A stretch of DNA of 40,025 nt from Nocardia altamirensis NBRC 108246 (lineage in GTDB: Bacteria > Actinomycetota > Actinomycetes > Mycobacteriales > Mycobacteriaceae), in NCBI RefSeq assembly GCF_001612685.1, contig NZ_BDAY01000104.1:1-40025 (forward strand). The letters are read 5' to 3'. A model generated the notes under the pieces. That model was not told the DNA's origin. It did not search any database and was given only the letters and a program-made list of their open reading frames with translations. Shown here piece after piece: positions 1 through 9,812 of this stretch (positions within the stretch are counted from its first letter, which is position 1; each line of letters opens with the position of its first letter). A program made the translations under genes and the position numbers.

Positions 1-238
1 AAGCTTGCTGCAGTGCTTGGTGGCGTCGCCCCGGTTCTGCTTCCACGATCACGTGCGTTCAGCGCTGTTTCGACTGTCGAGCGTTCAGCGGACAGACGTG
101 AGATGGCAAGGCTGCGAAGCTGTTCGAGAGGTCGTTCAGCGTGGGAGCTGAATCTTTGTCCAGCACGAGGATGCGCAGCATGTGGGGTGCCTCCTGCGAA
201 GCAGTCGAAGCACCTCCTGGATTCGAATCGAGCGGACG

Positions 239-814
239 ATGGCTTACGACGCCGACGCATATAGAGCGAGTATCACCCCATCGGCAATGCAGGAGATCGC
301 ACGGCTCGCGGGTGAAGCAGCGGCGGCGCGACGCGGGGATGTCCGCCCGCGGATCGCGGAGCAAGGCGTCACCGGCTGGGTTATCGATGAAGAAGGGACC
401 CTGGACTCCGACGAAGATTATGAGGCCTGCAGTCATTGGGACTTGATGATTCTCGGAACTGACGGCACCCTGCACGAGGGTAAGCGCGAACGCACCTACA
501 TCAAAGGTCCGCGAATCACCCTCGACAGATTGACTATCAGCTCCTTCGATCCCGGAGCGTGGGACCACCAGTACGACAAAAATCGTGCATACGACGGATG
601 GCACGCATGCCGCTGCGGTTACTACGCCTTTCCCTCGTATGGGGATCGAGTTCGTCGCGCACTGGCGCGATTCGGCCAAACCGGGAACACCGTCGGCGGC
701 TATGTGACACCCGCGAGCTCGGTCGGTCATGACCGGAAGAGGAGTGCCTCGACAGGGGTCGTCGTGGCGGCTGCCCTGATCGGAGTGGTCATATTGATAT
801 TGCTGATTCTCTGA
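239..814 (+). CDS. hypothetical tail-anchored membrane protein
   Basis: 191-residue protein of no family I recognise. The body is hydrophilic (about residues 1-165) and the last ~21 residues form one hydrophobic helix rich in Val, Ile, Leu and Ala, ending at the stop. This makes it a C-terminally anchored protein with the bulk in the cytoplasm. A Cys-x-Cys-Gly-Tyr-Tyr stretch sits near residue 120. The ATG at 239 was chosen because coding character begins there; upstream codons in the same frame look random and the ribosome site is weak. It stands alone, about 1.2 kb upstream of the large RHS gene. The function is unknown. Confidence 0.6.
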   Translation: MAYDADAYRASITPSAMQEIARLAGEAAAARRGDVRPRIAEQGVTGWVIDEEGTLDSDEDYEACSHWDLMILGTDGTLHEGKRERTYIKGPRITLDRLTISSFDPGAWDHQYDKNRAYDGWHACRCGYYAFPSYGDRVRRALARFGQTGNTVGGYVTPASSVGHDRKRSASTGVVVAAALIGVVILILLIL

Positions 815-815
815 A

Positions 816-1133
816 CTAACGCTGCTTACCCGACAAGTCGTTTATCGGGGTCTCGCTGGCGCTACGCACAAGCAAGTCCTTGAAATATGTGCATCTGCAC
901 TGGCTTTCGCTATTGAGTCGCTCGGCATGCTCCTCGGTGGCGTACGCATCCGGTTGACCAGGAAGGTCAGCATCCTTGGGTGATCGCCGATCCAACACTC
1001 GTAGTTGGTCGGCGAGCAAATGATTGAAGTCTGTGTCGAACCCCGGTGTGGGAATCCCCTGTCCTAGAAGCGGTTTCGTCCTTCTTGGACTGAGGGACTC
1101 GGGGCTTCCAGACGAGTCTGTCGCTGGTCGCAT
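816..1133 (-). CDS. doubtful hypothetical ORF
   Basis: A 105-codon open frame on the minus strand with no recognisable domain. It starts with ATG but lacks a Shine-Dalgarno sequence, and its codon use (many A/T third positions) differs from real genes here. The middle is charged and compositionally protein-like, so it may be the remnant of a decayed gene. It is convergent with the tail-anchored protein gene, ending one base after it. Low confidence that it is expressed. Confidence 0.2.
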   Translation of the reverse strand: MRPATDSSGSPESLSPRRTKPLLGQGIPTPGFDTDFNHLLADQLRVLDRRSPKDADLPGQPDAYATEEHAERLNSESQCRCTYFKDLLVRSASETPINDLSGKQR

Positions 1134-1915
1134 GCGGAGGTGTTAAGCATGGATTAAGTGAACAAAAGAGCAGCTTAAGAGTGATCTATCTCATGATTTT
1201 TTGGCGAGCCGACACGGTGGTGGCGTTGATGCCGAGTCGTCGGCATCAGAGGGTGTTGCCCTTGCAGGTGTGTATCGGCGCGGTGGAATCGAGGATGGGC
1301 TGTTCGGTAATGCATTGTGTTGCAGCGGATTACCGCTACTCGTAGCCGGGATGTGGAGATATGCGCCTGGAGGAGCCGGTGTGGGATCGAATCTGAGTTA
1401 AAGCTGAGAGCAAGCTGAGCAAATCGTCATGGTTTGACCAACATGTGGGATGGGGGCTTCTCGGCCGCTGCGGGCTGAGCGGCTTGCTAAGTCGAGAAGG
1501 TCGTTAGATGCCAACTTGCGCAGAGGGTTTCGGTGCCTGTTGGCGGTAGTCAAGGGTGGATCTCTCGATTGCCGTGCCGCGTGGGTTCGACCGTGTGAGA
1601 GTGCCCGGCTGTCGATGGATCTCGAAGGAACGTCGGCGTCACGCGACGTCGTGCGGTCTCGACTAGATGGCCTCAGTATTGACTGAGGGATAACGGGTTT
1701 GGCGACAGGGTCGTATTGCCTGTTCGGGATCTTCCGGCGCGGGGTGTCCAAATGGGCTGTGCAGCAGCGATCTTTCTCAAGTATTGAGGATTGCTAACCT
1801 TTTCCATCTCGGCACACTTCGCGAGATCGGTTGGGTGGCAACATATTTGAAAAGCGTCAAGTGGCGTGCCACTGCCGTCATGCTTCGTAATGTCCTGCTG
1901 TGATCTGTTTAACAG

Positions 1916-1942
1916 TTCAACTGGTTCGCGTTCAACTGGTTC
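1916..1942. repeat. tandem 12-bp direct repeat upstream of RHS gene
   Basis: TTCAACTGGTTC occurs at 1916-1927 and again at 1931-1942, separated by GCG. The unit period is 15 bp. It lies about 90 bp before the chosen start of the RHS toxin gene and could be a regulator binding site in its promoter region; this is inference from position only. Confidence 0.5.
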
Positions 1943-2031
1943 TGTCTGGAAGTGCTTTGTCGTGTTGTTACGCTTCCGCCCGATTTTGGGGATGCCCATC
2001 AAGGGGATGGGCTCAGTTGCTGTGGAGTGTG

Positions 2032-5000
2032 ATGAGGTTTCGCCGTCAGGGCGACGCGTTCGCGCGTTGGTTCCCTGCCAGTTGGTATCGGTTGAAGGTG
2101 GTGTCGTGGTCGGCCTTCTTGGTCGCCGCGTTGATCGCCACGTTGGTGCAGGTGGTTGTTTCGCCGGAGGCTGCTGCGGCGCCGAAAGGTAAGAATCCGC
2201 GGGATCTTCCGCTGATTATGTCGAAGGCCAAAGCAAAGCCTTCCCTTACTACTAAGCAGTCGGCGCCGGAGGCGGATTTCACTCCGTTGCTGGCAGGTGG
2301 TGGTGCGGCAGCTGCTGCTCCGAAGAGTGGTTTCGATCCGAAGTCGTCGAAGGAGTCGGCGCGTACCGAGGATTCGGTGGAGTTCACCAACGCGAATGGC
2401 ACCAAGACGCTGGTGCTTTCGCAGGTGCCGGTCAGTGTGCGCAACAGTGGTGGTGGTTGGGATCCGATCGACACCCGGCTGGTGGAGCAGAAGGATTCCA
2501 AGCGGGTCACCGCGGCACGTACTGGTGTGCCGATCGAACTCGCCGAGTTCGCCAATGACCCGAATCTGTTCAAGGTCAACCAGAACGGCACGCCGGTCAC
2601 CCTCGAGTTGAAGGGTGCTGCCAAGGTCGGCCGCAAGGTCGCTGGTTCGACCGCGAAGTACGAGAACGCGCTGCCGAACACGGATGTGACCTATGAGGTG
2701 TCCGCGGGTGCTCTCAAAGAGTCGATCGTTCTGAAGTCTGCTGCCGCAGTGGGCGAAGGCCGCTGGGTGTTCAAGCTGAACACCGGTGCGCTCACGCCGA
2801 AGACGGACGGCAAGACCGTCAAAATCACCGACAAAGCTGGCAAAGTCGTTGCGGCGTTGCCGAAGATCGAGGTCTGGGATTCGGCAGGCAGCGACAAGGA
2901 CAGCAAGCCCGCGGCCCGTACCGATGGCACCTACACCCTCGCTCGTGAGGGTGAAGCGTGGCAGCTCACGGTGGCGGTCGACAAGAAGTGGTTGACCGAC
3001 TCCGCCCGCAAGTTCCCGGTGGTGGTCGACCCGACCTACACGTTCGGTTTCGGCCAGCAAGCCGAGGCGATCGCCTACCAGCAGGGCGAGGAACCATGCA
3101 CCGCCGACGACGACTGCGGCATCCGCACCGGCAACGAGAAATCCCGTCGCAAGAACAAGTTCTGGCGCACAGCGATCCGCTACGACCTGGCTGCGCTAGC
3201 GGGCAAGGACATCACCGGTGCCCGCATGGATCTGAAGTTGCTCGCGCCGGTGGCGGATATGAAGCCCGCATCGAAGATCACCCTGTATCAGGCCAAGACG
3301 CCGCTGGGGTTCGACGCGCGCGGTCCCGAGTTGGCCTCGGCCAGCGTCGGTGAATCCGGTTCGCTCACCACACCGGAACTAGCCAAGTTCATCGGTGAGC
3401 GCGCGAAGGCTACCGACAAGAACACCTGGTTCATGTTGGGCGGCACCGAAACCGACACCAATTCCTTCAAGCAGCTGCAAGCGGCGTTGATCGTCGACTA
3501 CACCGGCGGTGGCACCAACCCGGACCCTGAACCGAATCCCGGTCCGCAGGTGAAACTCGTTGCTCCGGCCGAGGACTCGACGATCTCGAACGACACGCCG
3601 ACGCTGCAGGTCAGCTCTGCAGGGGAGGGCGTCAAGTACTGCTTCAAGATCTCCACCGGTTTCGACGGCCGCTCGGGCAGCGTGATCGATTCGGGGTGTC
3701 TGAAAGATCCGAAGTGGACTGTCCCGCAGTTTGTGCTCAATGACGGCGCGAAGTACTCCTGGACTGTGGGCACGGTGCCTGCGGGTGGTTCGACCCCGAC
3801 GCTGTCGAACTGGGTCGGGCACTTCACGCTGAACAAGCGCATCGGGCAACCGGGACCCGCGCCGAGCGACCAGCTGGGTCCGGTCACGGTCAACATGTTC
3901 AACGGCAACCTGAAGACCGAGGCGGCTGGCCCGGTGTTCGAGGCGCTCGGTGGTTCTGCGGGTGTGACGTTCTCCTACAACTCGCGTCAAGGCGGCGAGG
4001 GCCACGGTATTCGAGGGTCGTATTTCAACGACGCCGATCATGACGGTGCCGCGGATGCGACGCCGGTGATGGTACGCAATGAGCCGCAGGTGAACTTGGA
4101 CTATCGCAGTCCCTGGAGCGGTACTGCGGATACGCATCCGTGGAAGGAAGATCCAGTGCCTGCCGCGCTGGACAAACAGTGGTTCGTCGTGCGGTGGGAA
4201 GGCTACTTCCAGGCTCCAGCGACCGGTGACTTCAGCTTCGCGGGCTCCCATATCGACGGTGCGAAGATCTGGATCGATAACAAGCCCGTCTACGACAATC
4301 CGAACGCTGCCGCGGTCGGTGACGAGTTCAACAAGGCCACTGCCAAGAAGAACACCGATGTCGCGTTGACCGCCGGGCAGCGGGTGCCGATCAAGGTCGA
4401 GCTGTATCACCACACGACCGAAAAGCCGCGAATGGTGTTGTGGGCCAAAAGCACCACCGGTGCCGGCACCAACCGCTCCCACAACATCGCACCAAAGATC
4501 GTGCCGACTGACTGGTTGTTCGCACAGGATCCTTCACCGCTGCCGGGCGGATGGACTTTGGGGCTGATGGGCAGTGAGTACGTCGCGGCCGAGATGCTCG
4601 ACGGGTCGGTGGTGCTCACCGACACCGCAGGTGGAAAACACGGTTGGGCCAAGGCCTCTGCCGGTGGATACACCCCACCCAAGGACAGCGACGGTGTGCT
4701 TGCTGTCGATGCCGGTGGCAGGATTTCGGTCACCAAGAACGGTGTGGTGTCGATCTTCAACGTCGATGGCACCCTTGCCGCGGTCTCCAAGGTGTCCGAT
4801 GCCAAGAAGCCAGCCTCGTTGCAATACCTTTACGGCGGCAGCCCCGCGCGGCTGACCAAGATAAAAGACCCGGTTTCAGGCCGGTCGCACACCCTGTACT
4901 ACAACACCGACAACAGCGACAAATGCTATGGCGGAACAGCTTTGCCGCCGGGGGCGTACTCGGCTCCGGCGCAGAAGCTGTGCCGGATCAAGTACTGGGA

Positions 5001-8000
5001 CGGCACCGAAACCCGGCTCTGGTACACCGTAGGTGCCCTCACCCGGATCGAAAACCCTGGTGCTGAAATCCGGGACTACAGCTACCTCGACCTCTCGACC
5101 GCCAAGTACTTCTACGACCAGGCAGGCAACGACACCGAGAAGAAGCAGAAGGCCCTCGACATGGTAGGGCCGCTGAACGAGGTTCGGGACAGTCTGGCTG
5201 TGGACTGGCGGGCCACGCTGCCTTCCTACAATTTGAATGCCGAACGCTGGCTAATCGAGTACGACGGGTTCTACGACGAAGGCGATTTCAACAAGCCTGC
5301 TCATTCGCGGGCGGTCCAGGTCACTGCACCCAAATGGGACGGCAGCGACATGGGTTACCGGCTGACTCGCACCTATCGGTACGACGTCGCCAACAAAAAA
5401 GCGTCGTTCAGTGTCGGCGGACTCAACACAACAAACATCCGCGCCGTGACTTGGGACGCTGCCGGACGTCAACTCACCTCGACCGACGCTGTCGGAGACA
5501 CCGTCCGCACCGAATGGAACGCCAAAGACAAGCTGACCGCGAGCATCGACACGACCGGTCGACGCACAACGATGCTGTATGACCACGCGGACCGGCTGAC
5601 CGACCAGTATGGCCCGGCCCCGTCTGAGTGTTTCAACGGGCAATTGCCAAAGACTGAGTGTGCTTCGACGATGCCGCACACCCGAAAGGGGTACGACGAG
5701 AACCTGAATGGGCTCGAGGCCGCGTTCTACGACAACCCGTTCCTGGCAGGTGTTCCGAAGGAGTGGGGCACTGGTGTCGGCACCCCTGACGCCAGCCTGA
5801 AACGCAACTGGGCGTCGACGCCGCCGATCGCGAACAACGGTGGTTGGTCGGGCCGGTTCATGGGCGAGGTCAAGTTTCCCGCGGCTGGTGAGTACAAGCT
5901 CGGGTTCACCGTCGTCGACGGTGTTCGGCTGTGGATCGATGACCTCTTGATCGTCGACAACTGGACCGACAAAGCAGCCACCGCTGTCTCCGGCGCCTAC
6001 ACCAACACCAACGCTGGTAGCTGGCATCGCGTCCGGATCGACTACTACAACCGCAGCGGAACCACCGGTGCACTCGACTTCACCTGGACACCACCAGGTT
6101 CGGGTAGCGCAGTGACTGTTCCAGGTCAGAACCTGGCACCGCGCTACGGGCTCGAAACCAACCTTGTCACCGAGAACACTTCCGGTGGTGACGTCGAACG
6201 CGCACCATCGAAGACGATCACGACCGGATACTCCGACCTGGACAACGGGATCGATCCCGTTTTCGGGCTGAAGGTCGCCAAGACCGGCGACCCAGGCGGG
6301 CTCAACCTGACCACCCGCACGGTGTTCGAGCAACCCGGCCAAGGATTCCTGCGCCAACTGGCCGCTGCGTTGCCTGCCGGTGACATCACCAACCCCGATA
6401 GGCAAGGAACTTCGGTCTATTACAGGGACAACGAAACTCGCACAAACCCATGCGAGGCGAACTCCCCCGCCGTCAGTCAAGGCGGCAGAGTCAAACTTGT
6501 TCGCGGGGTAAAGAACTCGGACGGCTCAGCCAACACAATCGAGACGGTATACAGCGTCGCAGGACGTGTCGTCGCCATGCGGACCAACAACGAGCCCTGG
6601 TCGTGCCGCAGCTACGACACCCGCGGCCGAATCGCCAAAACCTCGCACCCTGCGATGGGCGACCAGCCTGCCCGCACCAGCACATACGACTACGCCGTCG
6701 GCGGCAATCCGCTGAAACTCAAAATCGGCGACGACAGTGGATCGTCAACCAAGGTGGTCGACCTGCTCGGCCGGACTGTGTCCTACACCGACGCCAACAA
6801 CGTCGCCACCCTGATCGGATACGACCGTGCCGGACGAAAAACCAATGAGACCACCAAGATCAAGGATGTCACCTCGACTCTGAACTACTCCTGGGACGAC
6901 GCGTTTCGTCTGACTCGCCTGGATTTGGACGGGGCCACCGTTGCCGCCCCTGGCTACAACGCGGGGGTTCTGCAAAGCGTCGCCTACGGCAACCGATCCA
7001 ACCTCGATATCACCTACAACGATGCGGGCTGGCTAGCTGCCTTGAACTGGAAGGTGCCCGATTCCACCGTCACCAGCGCGGTAATCCGCTCCCGTGACCA
7101 GCGCATCACCGACGAGCGCATCACCGACACCGCCAACGGAGGCACCGACTACAACTACGCCTACACCTACGACGGTGTCGGTCGCCTCACCGCGGCCACC
7201 GTGCCACACCACCAGCTCACCTACCGCTTCGACGGTGACAACGGCTGCGGACCCAACAAGAAGGCAGGGTTGAACACCAACCGCACCGCCTTCACCGACA
7301 GCTTCAACGGCGCAGCCCCTACCACCACCAACTACTGCTACGACGACGCCGACCGGTTGCTGTCCACCAACGGAGCAACCGACCTCACATTCACCTACGA
7401 CAAATACGGCAACACGACCAAGATCGGCACCGACACCCTCGGCTACGACTCCACCCGCCGACACGTAACCACCAAAACCGCCGCCGGACAATCGGTTACT
7501 TACAACCGCGACGTCATCGACCGCATCACGACGCGGACGGTGAAAGACAACGACAAACCCGCACAGGTAACCCGTTACGGGTTCACCTCCGACTCCGGTG
7601 GCCCCGACTTCGTCCTCGACAGATCCGGCAACCTGCGCCAGCGGATACTAAAGCTCCCCGGCGGTGCCCTACTCACCAAGAACTACAGCCAGAACAACAT
7701 CACCAACTGGTCCTACCCCAACATCCACGGCGACATCCTGTTCACCGCAGACGGCACCGGCACGCGTACCGGTACGGTCCACCTCTACGACCCCTACGGC
7801 CAGAACATCGACCCGGCCACCGGCGCGTTCGGCGACATCCCGATCCCAGCCACCGCTGAAGGCGGCATGGACTTCGGCTGGCTAGGCCAGCACACCGTCC
7901 CCATCGAACACGTCGCCAGCCAGCAAGCCCTCGAAATGGGAGCCCGCACCTACCTACCCATCCTGGGTCGATTCCTGCAAACCGACCCTGTACCCGGAGG

Positions 8001-8505
8001 ATCAGCCAACAACTACGACTACGTCAACGGCGACCCCGTCAACTCCCTCGACCTCACCGGCAATTGCCCGATGTGCCTTATTCCTCTCGGAATTCTAGGG
8101 GCGGGCTACGCAGGGTACTGGCTTTACACGCACCCGATCACCCCGCCGGACATCAACGTTTTCCCGAGTCAGAACGACAAGCCGAGCGCGCCACCACCAG
8201 CGACAAGCCCAACACCGCTCACGCCGCCGAATCCCGGTAATTCGGGGCCTGCAGTCCCAAGCCACAAACCGTCGGCGCCGGTGCCTAGTTGGACAGACGG
8301 CAGTAAGTCCCCAGGAGCGGGTTGGGTTTGGCGCGGGCCGGACTCACCTGGCGGGGAAAAGGGCGCATGGTATAACCCGGATACAAGGGAAAGTTGGCAC
8401 CCGGATTTGCATCACCCTGACCCCATCGGGCCACACTGGGATTATACTAGCCCCGATAAAACCGTGTATCGAGTCTACCCCGATGGATCGATGGTGCTGA
8501 AATGA
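2032..8505 (+). CDS. secreted RHS/YD-repeat polymorphic toxin with PA14 domains and Ntox37-like C-terminus
   Basis: 2157-residue exported contact toxin. The ATG at 2032 has GGAG five bases upstream and opens a signal peptide (basic start, hydrophobic stretch about residues 20-45, Ala-rich cleavage region). In order follow a DNRLRE-like beta region (~320-490), a PEP linker and Ig-like segment (~495-620), a first PA14 domain (~660-810), YD/RHS repeats, a second PA14 domain (~1223-1356), more YD repeats, and the RHS core signature with GRFLQTDP and a DLTGN junction (~1975-2011). The variable tail has a hydrophobic helix, a Pro-rich linker, and a final ~65 residues with WYNP, HPDLHHP and GPHWDY that match my recollection of toxin family Ntox37 (predicted nuclease). 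By analogy the RHS shell encloses and releases the tail. The immunity gene overlaps the stop codon. The architecture is secure; the Ntox37 call and its activity are from memory. Confidence 0.93.
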   Translation: MRFRRQGDAFARWFPASWYRLKVVSWSAFLVAALIATLVQVVVSPEAAAAPKGKNPRDLPLIMSKAKAKPSLTTKQSAPEADFTPLLAGGGAAAAAPKSGFDPKSSKESARTEDSVEFTNANGTKTLVLSQVPVSVRNSGGGWDPIDTRLVEQKDSKRVTAARTGVPIELAEFANDPNLFKVNQNGTPVTLELKGAAKVGRKVAGSTAKYENALPNTDVTYEVSAGALKESIVLKSAAAVGEGRWVFKLNTGALTPKTDGKTVKITDKAGKVVAALPKIEVWDSAGSDKDSKPAARTDGTYTLAREGEAWQLTVAVDKKWLTDSARKFPVVVDPTYTFGFGQQAEAIAYQQGEEPCTADDDCGIRTGNEKSRRKNKFWRTAIRYDLAALAGKDITGARMDLKLLAPVADMKPASKITLYQAKTPLGFDARGPELASASVGESGSLTTPELAKFIGERAKATDKNTWFMLGGTETDTNSFKQLQAALIVDYTGGGTNPDPEPNPGPQVKLVAPAEDSTISNDTPTLQVSSAGEGVKYCFKISTGFDGRSGSVIDSGCLKDPKWTVPQFVLNDGAKYSWTVGTVPAGGSTPTLSNWVGHFTLNKRIGQPGPAPSDQLGPVTVNMFNGNLKTEAAGPVFEALGGSAGVTFSYNSRQGGEGHGIRGSYFNDADHDGAADATPVMVRNEPQVNLDYRSPWSGTADTHPWKEDPVPAALDKQWFVVRWEGYFQAPATGDFSFAGSHIDGAKIWIDNKPVYDNPNAAAVGDEFNKATAKKNTDVALTAGQRVPIKVELYHHTTEKPRMVLWAKSTTGAGTNRSHNIAPKIVPTDWLFAQDPSPLPGGWTLGLMGSEYVAAEMLDGSVVLTDTAGGKHGWAKASAGGYTPPKDSDGVLAVDAGGRISVTKNGVVSIFNVDGTLAAVSKVSDAKKPASLQYLYGGSPARLTKIKDPVSGRSHTLYYNTDNSDKCYGGTALPPGAYSAPAQKLCRIKYWDGTETRLWYTVGALTRIENPGAEIRDYSYLDLSTAKYFYDQAGNDTEKKQKALDMVGPLNEVRDSLAVDWRATLPSYNLNAERWLIEYDGFYDEGDFNKPAHSRAVQVTAPKWDGSDMGYRLTRTYRYDVANKKASFSVGGLNTTNIRAVTWDAAGRQLTSTDAVGDTVRTEWNAKDKLTASIDTTGRRTTMLYDHADRLTDQYGPAPSECFNGQLPKTECASTMPHTRKGYDENLNGLEAAFYDNPFLAGVPKEWGTGVGTPDASLKRNWASTPPIANNGGWSGRFMGEVKFPAAGEYKLGFTVVDGVRLWIDDLLIVDNWTDKAATAVSGAYTNTNAGSWHRVRIDYYNRSGTTGALDFTWTPPGSGSAVTVPGQNLAPRYGLETNLVTENTSGGDVERAPSKTITTGYSDLDNGIDPVFGLKVAKTGDPGGLNLTTRTVFEQPGQGFLRQLAAALPAGDITNPDRQGTSVYYRDNETRTNPCEANSPAVSQGGRVKLVRGVKNSDGSANTIETVYSVAGRVVAMRTNNEPWSCRSYDTRGRIAKTSHPAMGDQPARTSTYDYAVGGNPLKLKIGDDSGSSTKVVDLLGRTVSYTDANNVATLIGYDRAGRKTNETTKIKDVTSTLNYSWDDAFRLTRLDLDGATVAAPGYNAGVLQSVAYGNRSNLDITYNDAGWLAALNWKVPDSTVTSAVIRSRDQRITDERITDTANGGTDYNYAYTYDGVGRLTAATVPHHQLTYRFDGDNGCGPNKKAGLNTNRTAFTDSFNGAAPTTTNYCYDDADRLLSTNGATDLTFTYDKYGNTTKIGTDTLGYDSTRRHVTTKTAAGQSVTYNRDVIDRITTRTVKDNDKPAQVTRYGFTSDSGGPDFVLDRSGNLRQRILKLPGGALLTKNYSQNNITNWSYPNIHGDILFTADGTGTRTGTVHLYDPYGQNIDPATGAFGDIPIPATAEGGMDFGWLGQHTVPIEHVASQQALEMGARTYLPILGRFLQTDPVPGGSANNYDYVNGDPVNSLDLTGNCPMCLIPLGILGAGYAGYWLYTHPITPPDINVFPSQNDKPSAPPPATSPTPLTPPNPGNSGPAVPSHKPSAPVPSWTDGSKSPGAGWVWRGPDSPGGEKGAWYNPDTRESWHPDLHHPDPIGPHWDYTSPDKTVYRVYPDGSMVLK

Positions 8506-9095
8506 TGAGTGCCCGACTAGTTGCAGTCGGAATACCGGGTTATGAGTATGCTGCGGAGCACCTCCGATATGGACTGACACCTTCCCGCGCGGCGTTAGCG
8601 CAGATTGATGGGATGCAGGCGATAGCGATGGTTCCTGGAGGTGCCTCGGACGAGGGCGTCCTGCACTTCAAATACGGTGGCCTTGGTCGAGCGGTGGTTA
8701 GTGAACTGGCCGAATTTATTGTCGACCGGTTCGCTGGTTCCTTACTGATTGTCGAGCTCCCCATGAGGCGCCTCAGCGATCCTCAGGGTTCGATCGATAG
8801 ATTCGAGACGATCGTCAAAGGGGATGAAATATTCGCCATCTGTGCGATCGGCGAGACCGTGGCGACTGTTGAAGATGCATTAATGGCTCATGATCCGACG
8901 TTCCTCTACAATGCTTTTGTGCTGCAGGGGGCAGCGGCTAGGTCGTGGGTGCGATCCGATGCTGACCATTGCTTCCCTGATTCTGATGAATTCCCCGCGG
9001 TGATAGTTGGAGCATATGACGGAGAAGGATTTGTTCTGCTGTTGAGAGATCATTTTGATTCCGTTTCTCGAACTACTACGGAGCGGTTTCAATAG
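8502..9095 (+). CDS. probable immunity protein for the RHS toxin
   Basis: 197-residue cytoplasmic protein with no signal peptide or membrane helix. Its ATG overlaps the toxin stop codon (ATGA), so the two are translationally coupled. That arrangement, the position directly after a variable toxin tail, and base composition more AT-rich than the toxin shell are the usual marks of a cognate immunity gene. I do not recognise its family. Alternating beta and alpha stretches and an acidic C-terminal half (DADHCFPDSDEFPAV) are visible. A second ATG directly follows the first. The immunity role is inferred from position only. Confidence 0.75.
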   Translation: MMSARLVAVGIPGYEYAAEHLRYGLTPSRAALAQIDGMQAIAMVPGGASDEGVLHFKYGGLGRAVVSELAEFIVDRFAGSLLIVELPMRRLSDPQGSIDRFETIVKGDEIFAICAIGETVATVEDALMAHDPTFLYNAFVLQGAAARSWVRSDADHCFPDSDEFPAVIVGAYDGEGFVLLLRDHFDSVSRTTTERFQ

Positions 9096-9332
9096 TGTTA
9101 AATCGCGGATTAGTCCTCAGTGCAGGTAATTTCAAGGCTATTAGACAACTGACTCTGGAGGTAATGAATGTCCGAGAGGGGCTCGGTTGAAATCTGTAGC
9201 GAGTCGGATCTGTTAGGTTTTTGATGATGGGGTTTTGGAAATGCGTGGCTCGTCGCATTGTTTCCAGTTTGTAGATGAGGATGTTCCCGGCGTTGTTGCG
9301 CTGAGTTAGGTGTGAAGGGTTTGGTGTTTTCG

Positions 9333-9665
9333 ATGGTTAAGTTCAATGTAGTTTCGTCGGCAATTGTGGCCGGTACGTTGCTGGGGGCGCTCGCGTTGCC
9401 CGGGGTTGCGGTTGCGCAGCCTGTTCTGGTTGCTGTGAGTACAGCGTCTGTCGAGTCGATTGATCAGGGGTCGGATGAGTCGGGTCGGGTGGGGAGTGGG
9501 TCCTCGTTTTCGGGGCCGGGTGTGACGGGGTCGTCGACTACCGGGTCGTCGGGTTCGGTGAATACCGGGTGGCAGGAGCGTGGGGCGGAAGAGGGTAGTG
9601 GTTCGGCGGAGCGCGCTGGGGGCGTTCTGGGGCGGGTTATTCGTGGGGCGGTGACTGGGTCCTGA
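9333..9665 (+). CDS. small secreted Ser/Gly-rich protein
   Basis: 110 residues: a signal peptide (MVKF start, hydrophobic core, cleavage near AVAQP) and then a low-complexity Ser/Gly/Thr region. It resembles the small secreted proteins at 12066 and 19233, which begin M-x-K-F/L and also carry Gly-Ser linkers. The ATG at 9333 was picked from that shared start. GTG codons at 9312 and 9324 are in frame, and a GAAGGG site at 9314-9319 would fit 9324 better, so the start is uncertain. It lies alone after the toxin-immunity pair. The function is unknown; it is likely exported to the envelope or medium. Confidence 0.6.
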   Translation: MVKFNVVSSAIVAGTLLGALALPGVAVAQPVLVAVSTASVESIDQGSDESGRVGSGSSFSGPGVTGSSTTGSSGSVNTGWQERGAEEGSGSAERAGGVLGRVIRGAVTGS

Positions 9666-9812
9666 GGGGTGCTGGTGCGGTTCCCGTGAATTCGTAACTC
9701 AGACTGGATATTTCGTCGTTGTAGTACATGCCCTATATGGGCGCATGACTGGTTCGCCGCGCGGGTCACAAGCCTGCGCGGCGACGGGTCACCGACAAGA
9801 AAGCAACACCTA

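Larger units (their letters stand above)
815..2031. other. 1.2 kb mostly non-coding stretch before the RHS gene
   Basis: No convincing gene is visible. Short open frames on both strands have mixed composition and no Shine-Dalgarno sites. The best one is on the minus strand at 816-1133 (105 codons). GC is lower than in the flanking genes and a T-run lies near 1195. A 12-bp palindrome (GTGGC-GT-GCCAC) sits at 1861-1872. The stretch probably holds decayed genes plus the promoter and leader of the RHS gene; I see no IS ends. Confidence 0.5.

Noticed and set aside
1..238. Plus-strand frame 13-264 and minus-strand frame 59-730
   Set aside because: No ribosome site or domain; the tail-anchored protein frame has better coding character.
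1999..3060. 353-codon minus-strand frame opposite the start of the RHS gene
   Set aside because: Arg/His-rich shadow; the plus strand has signal peptide and domain evidence.
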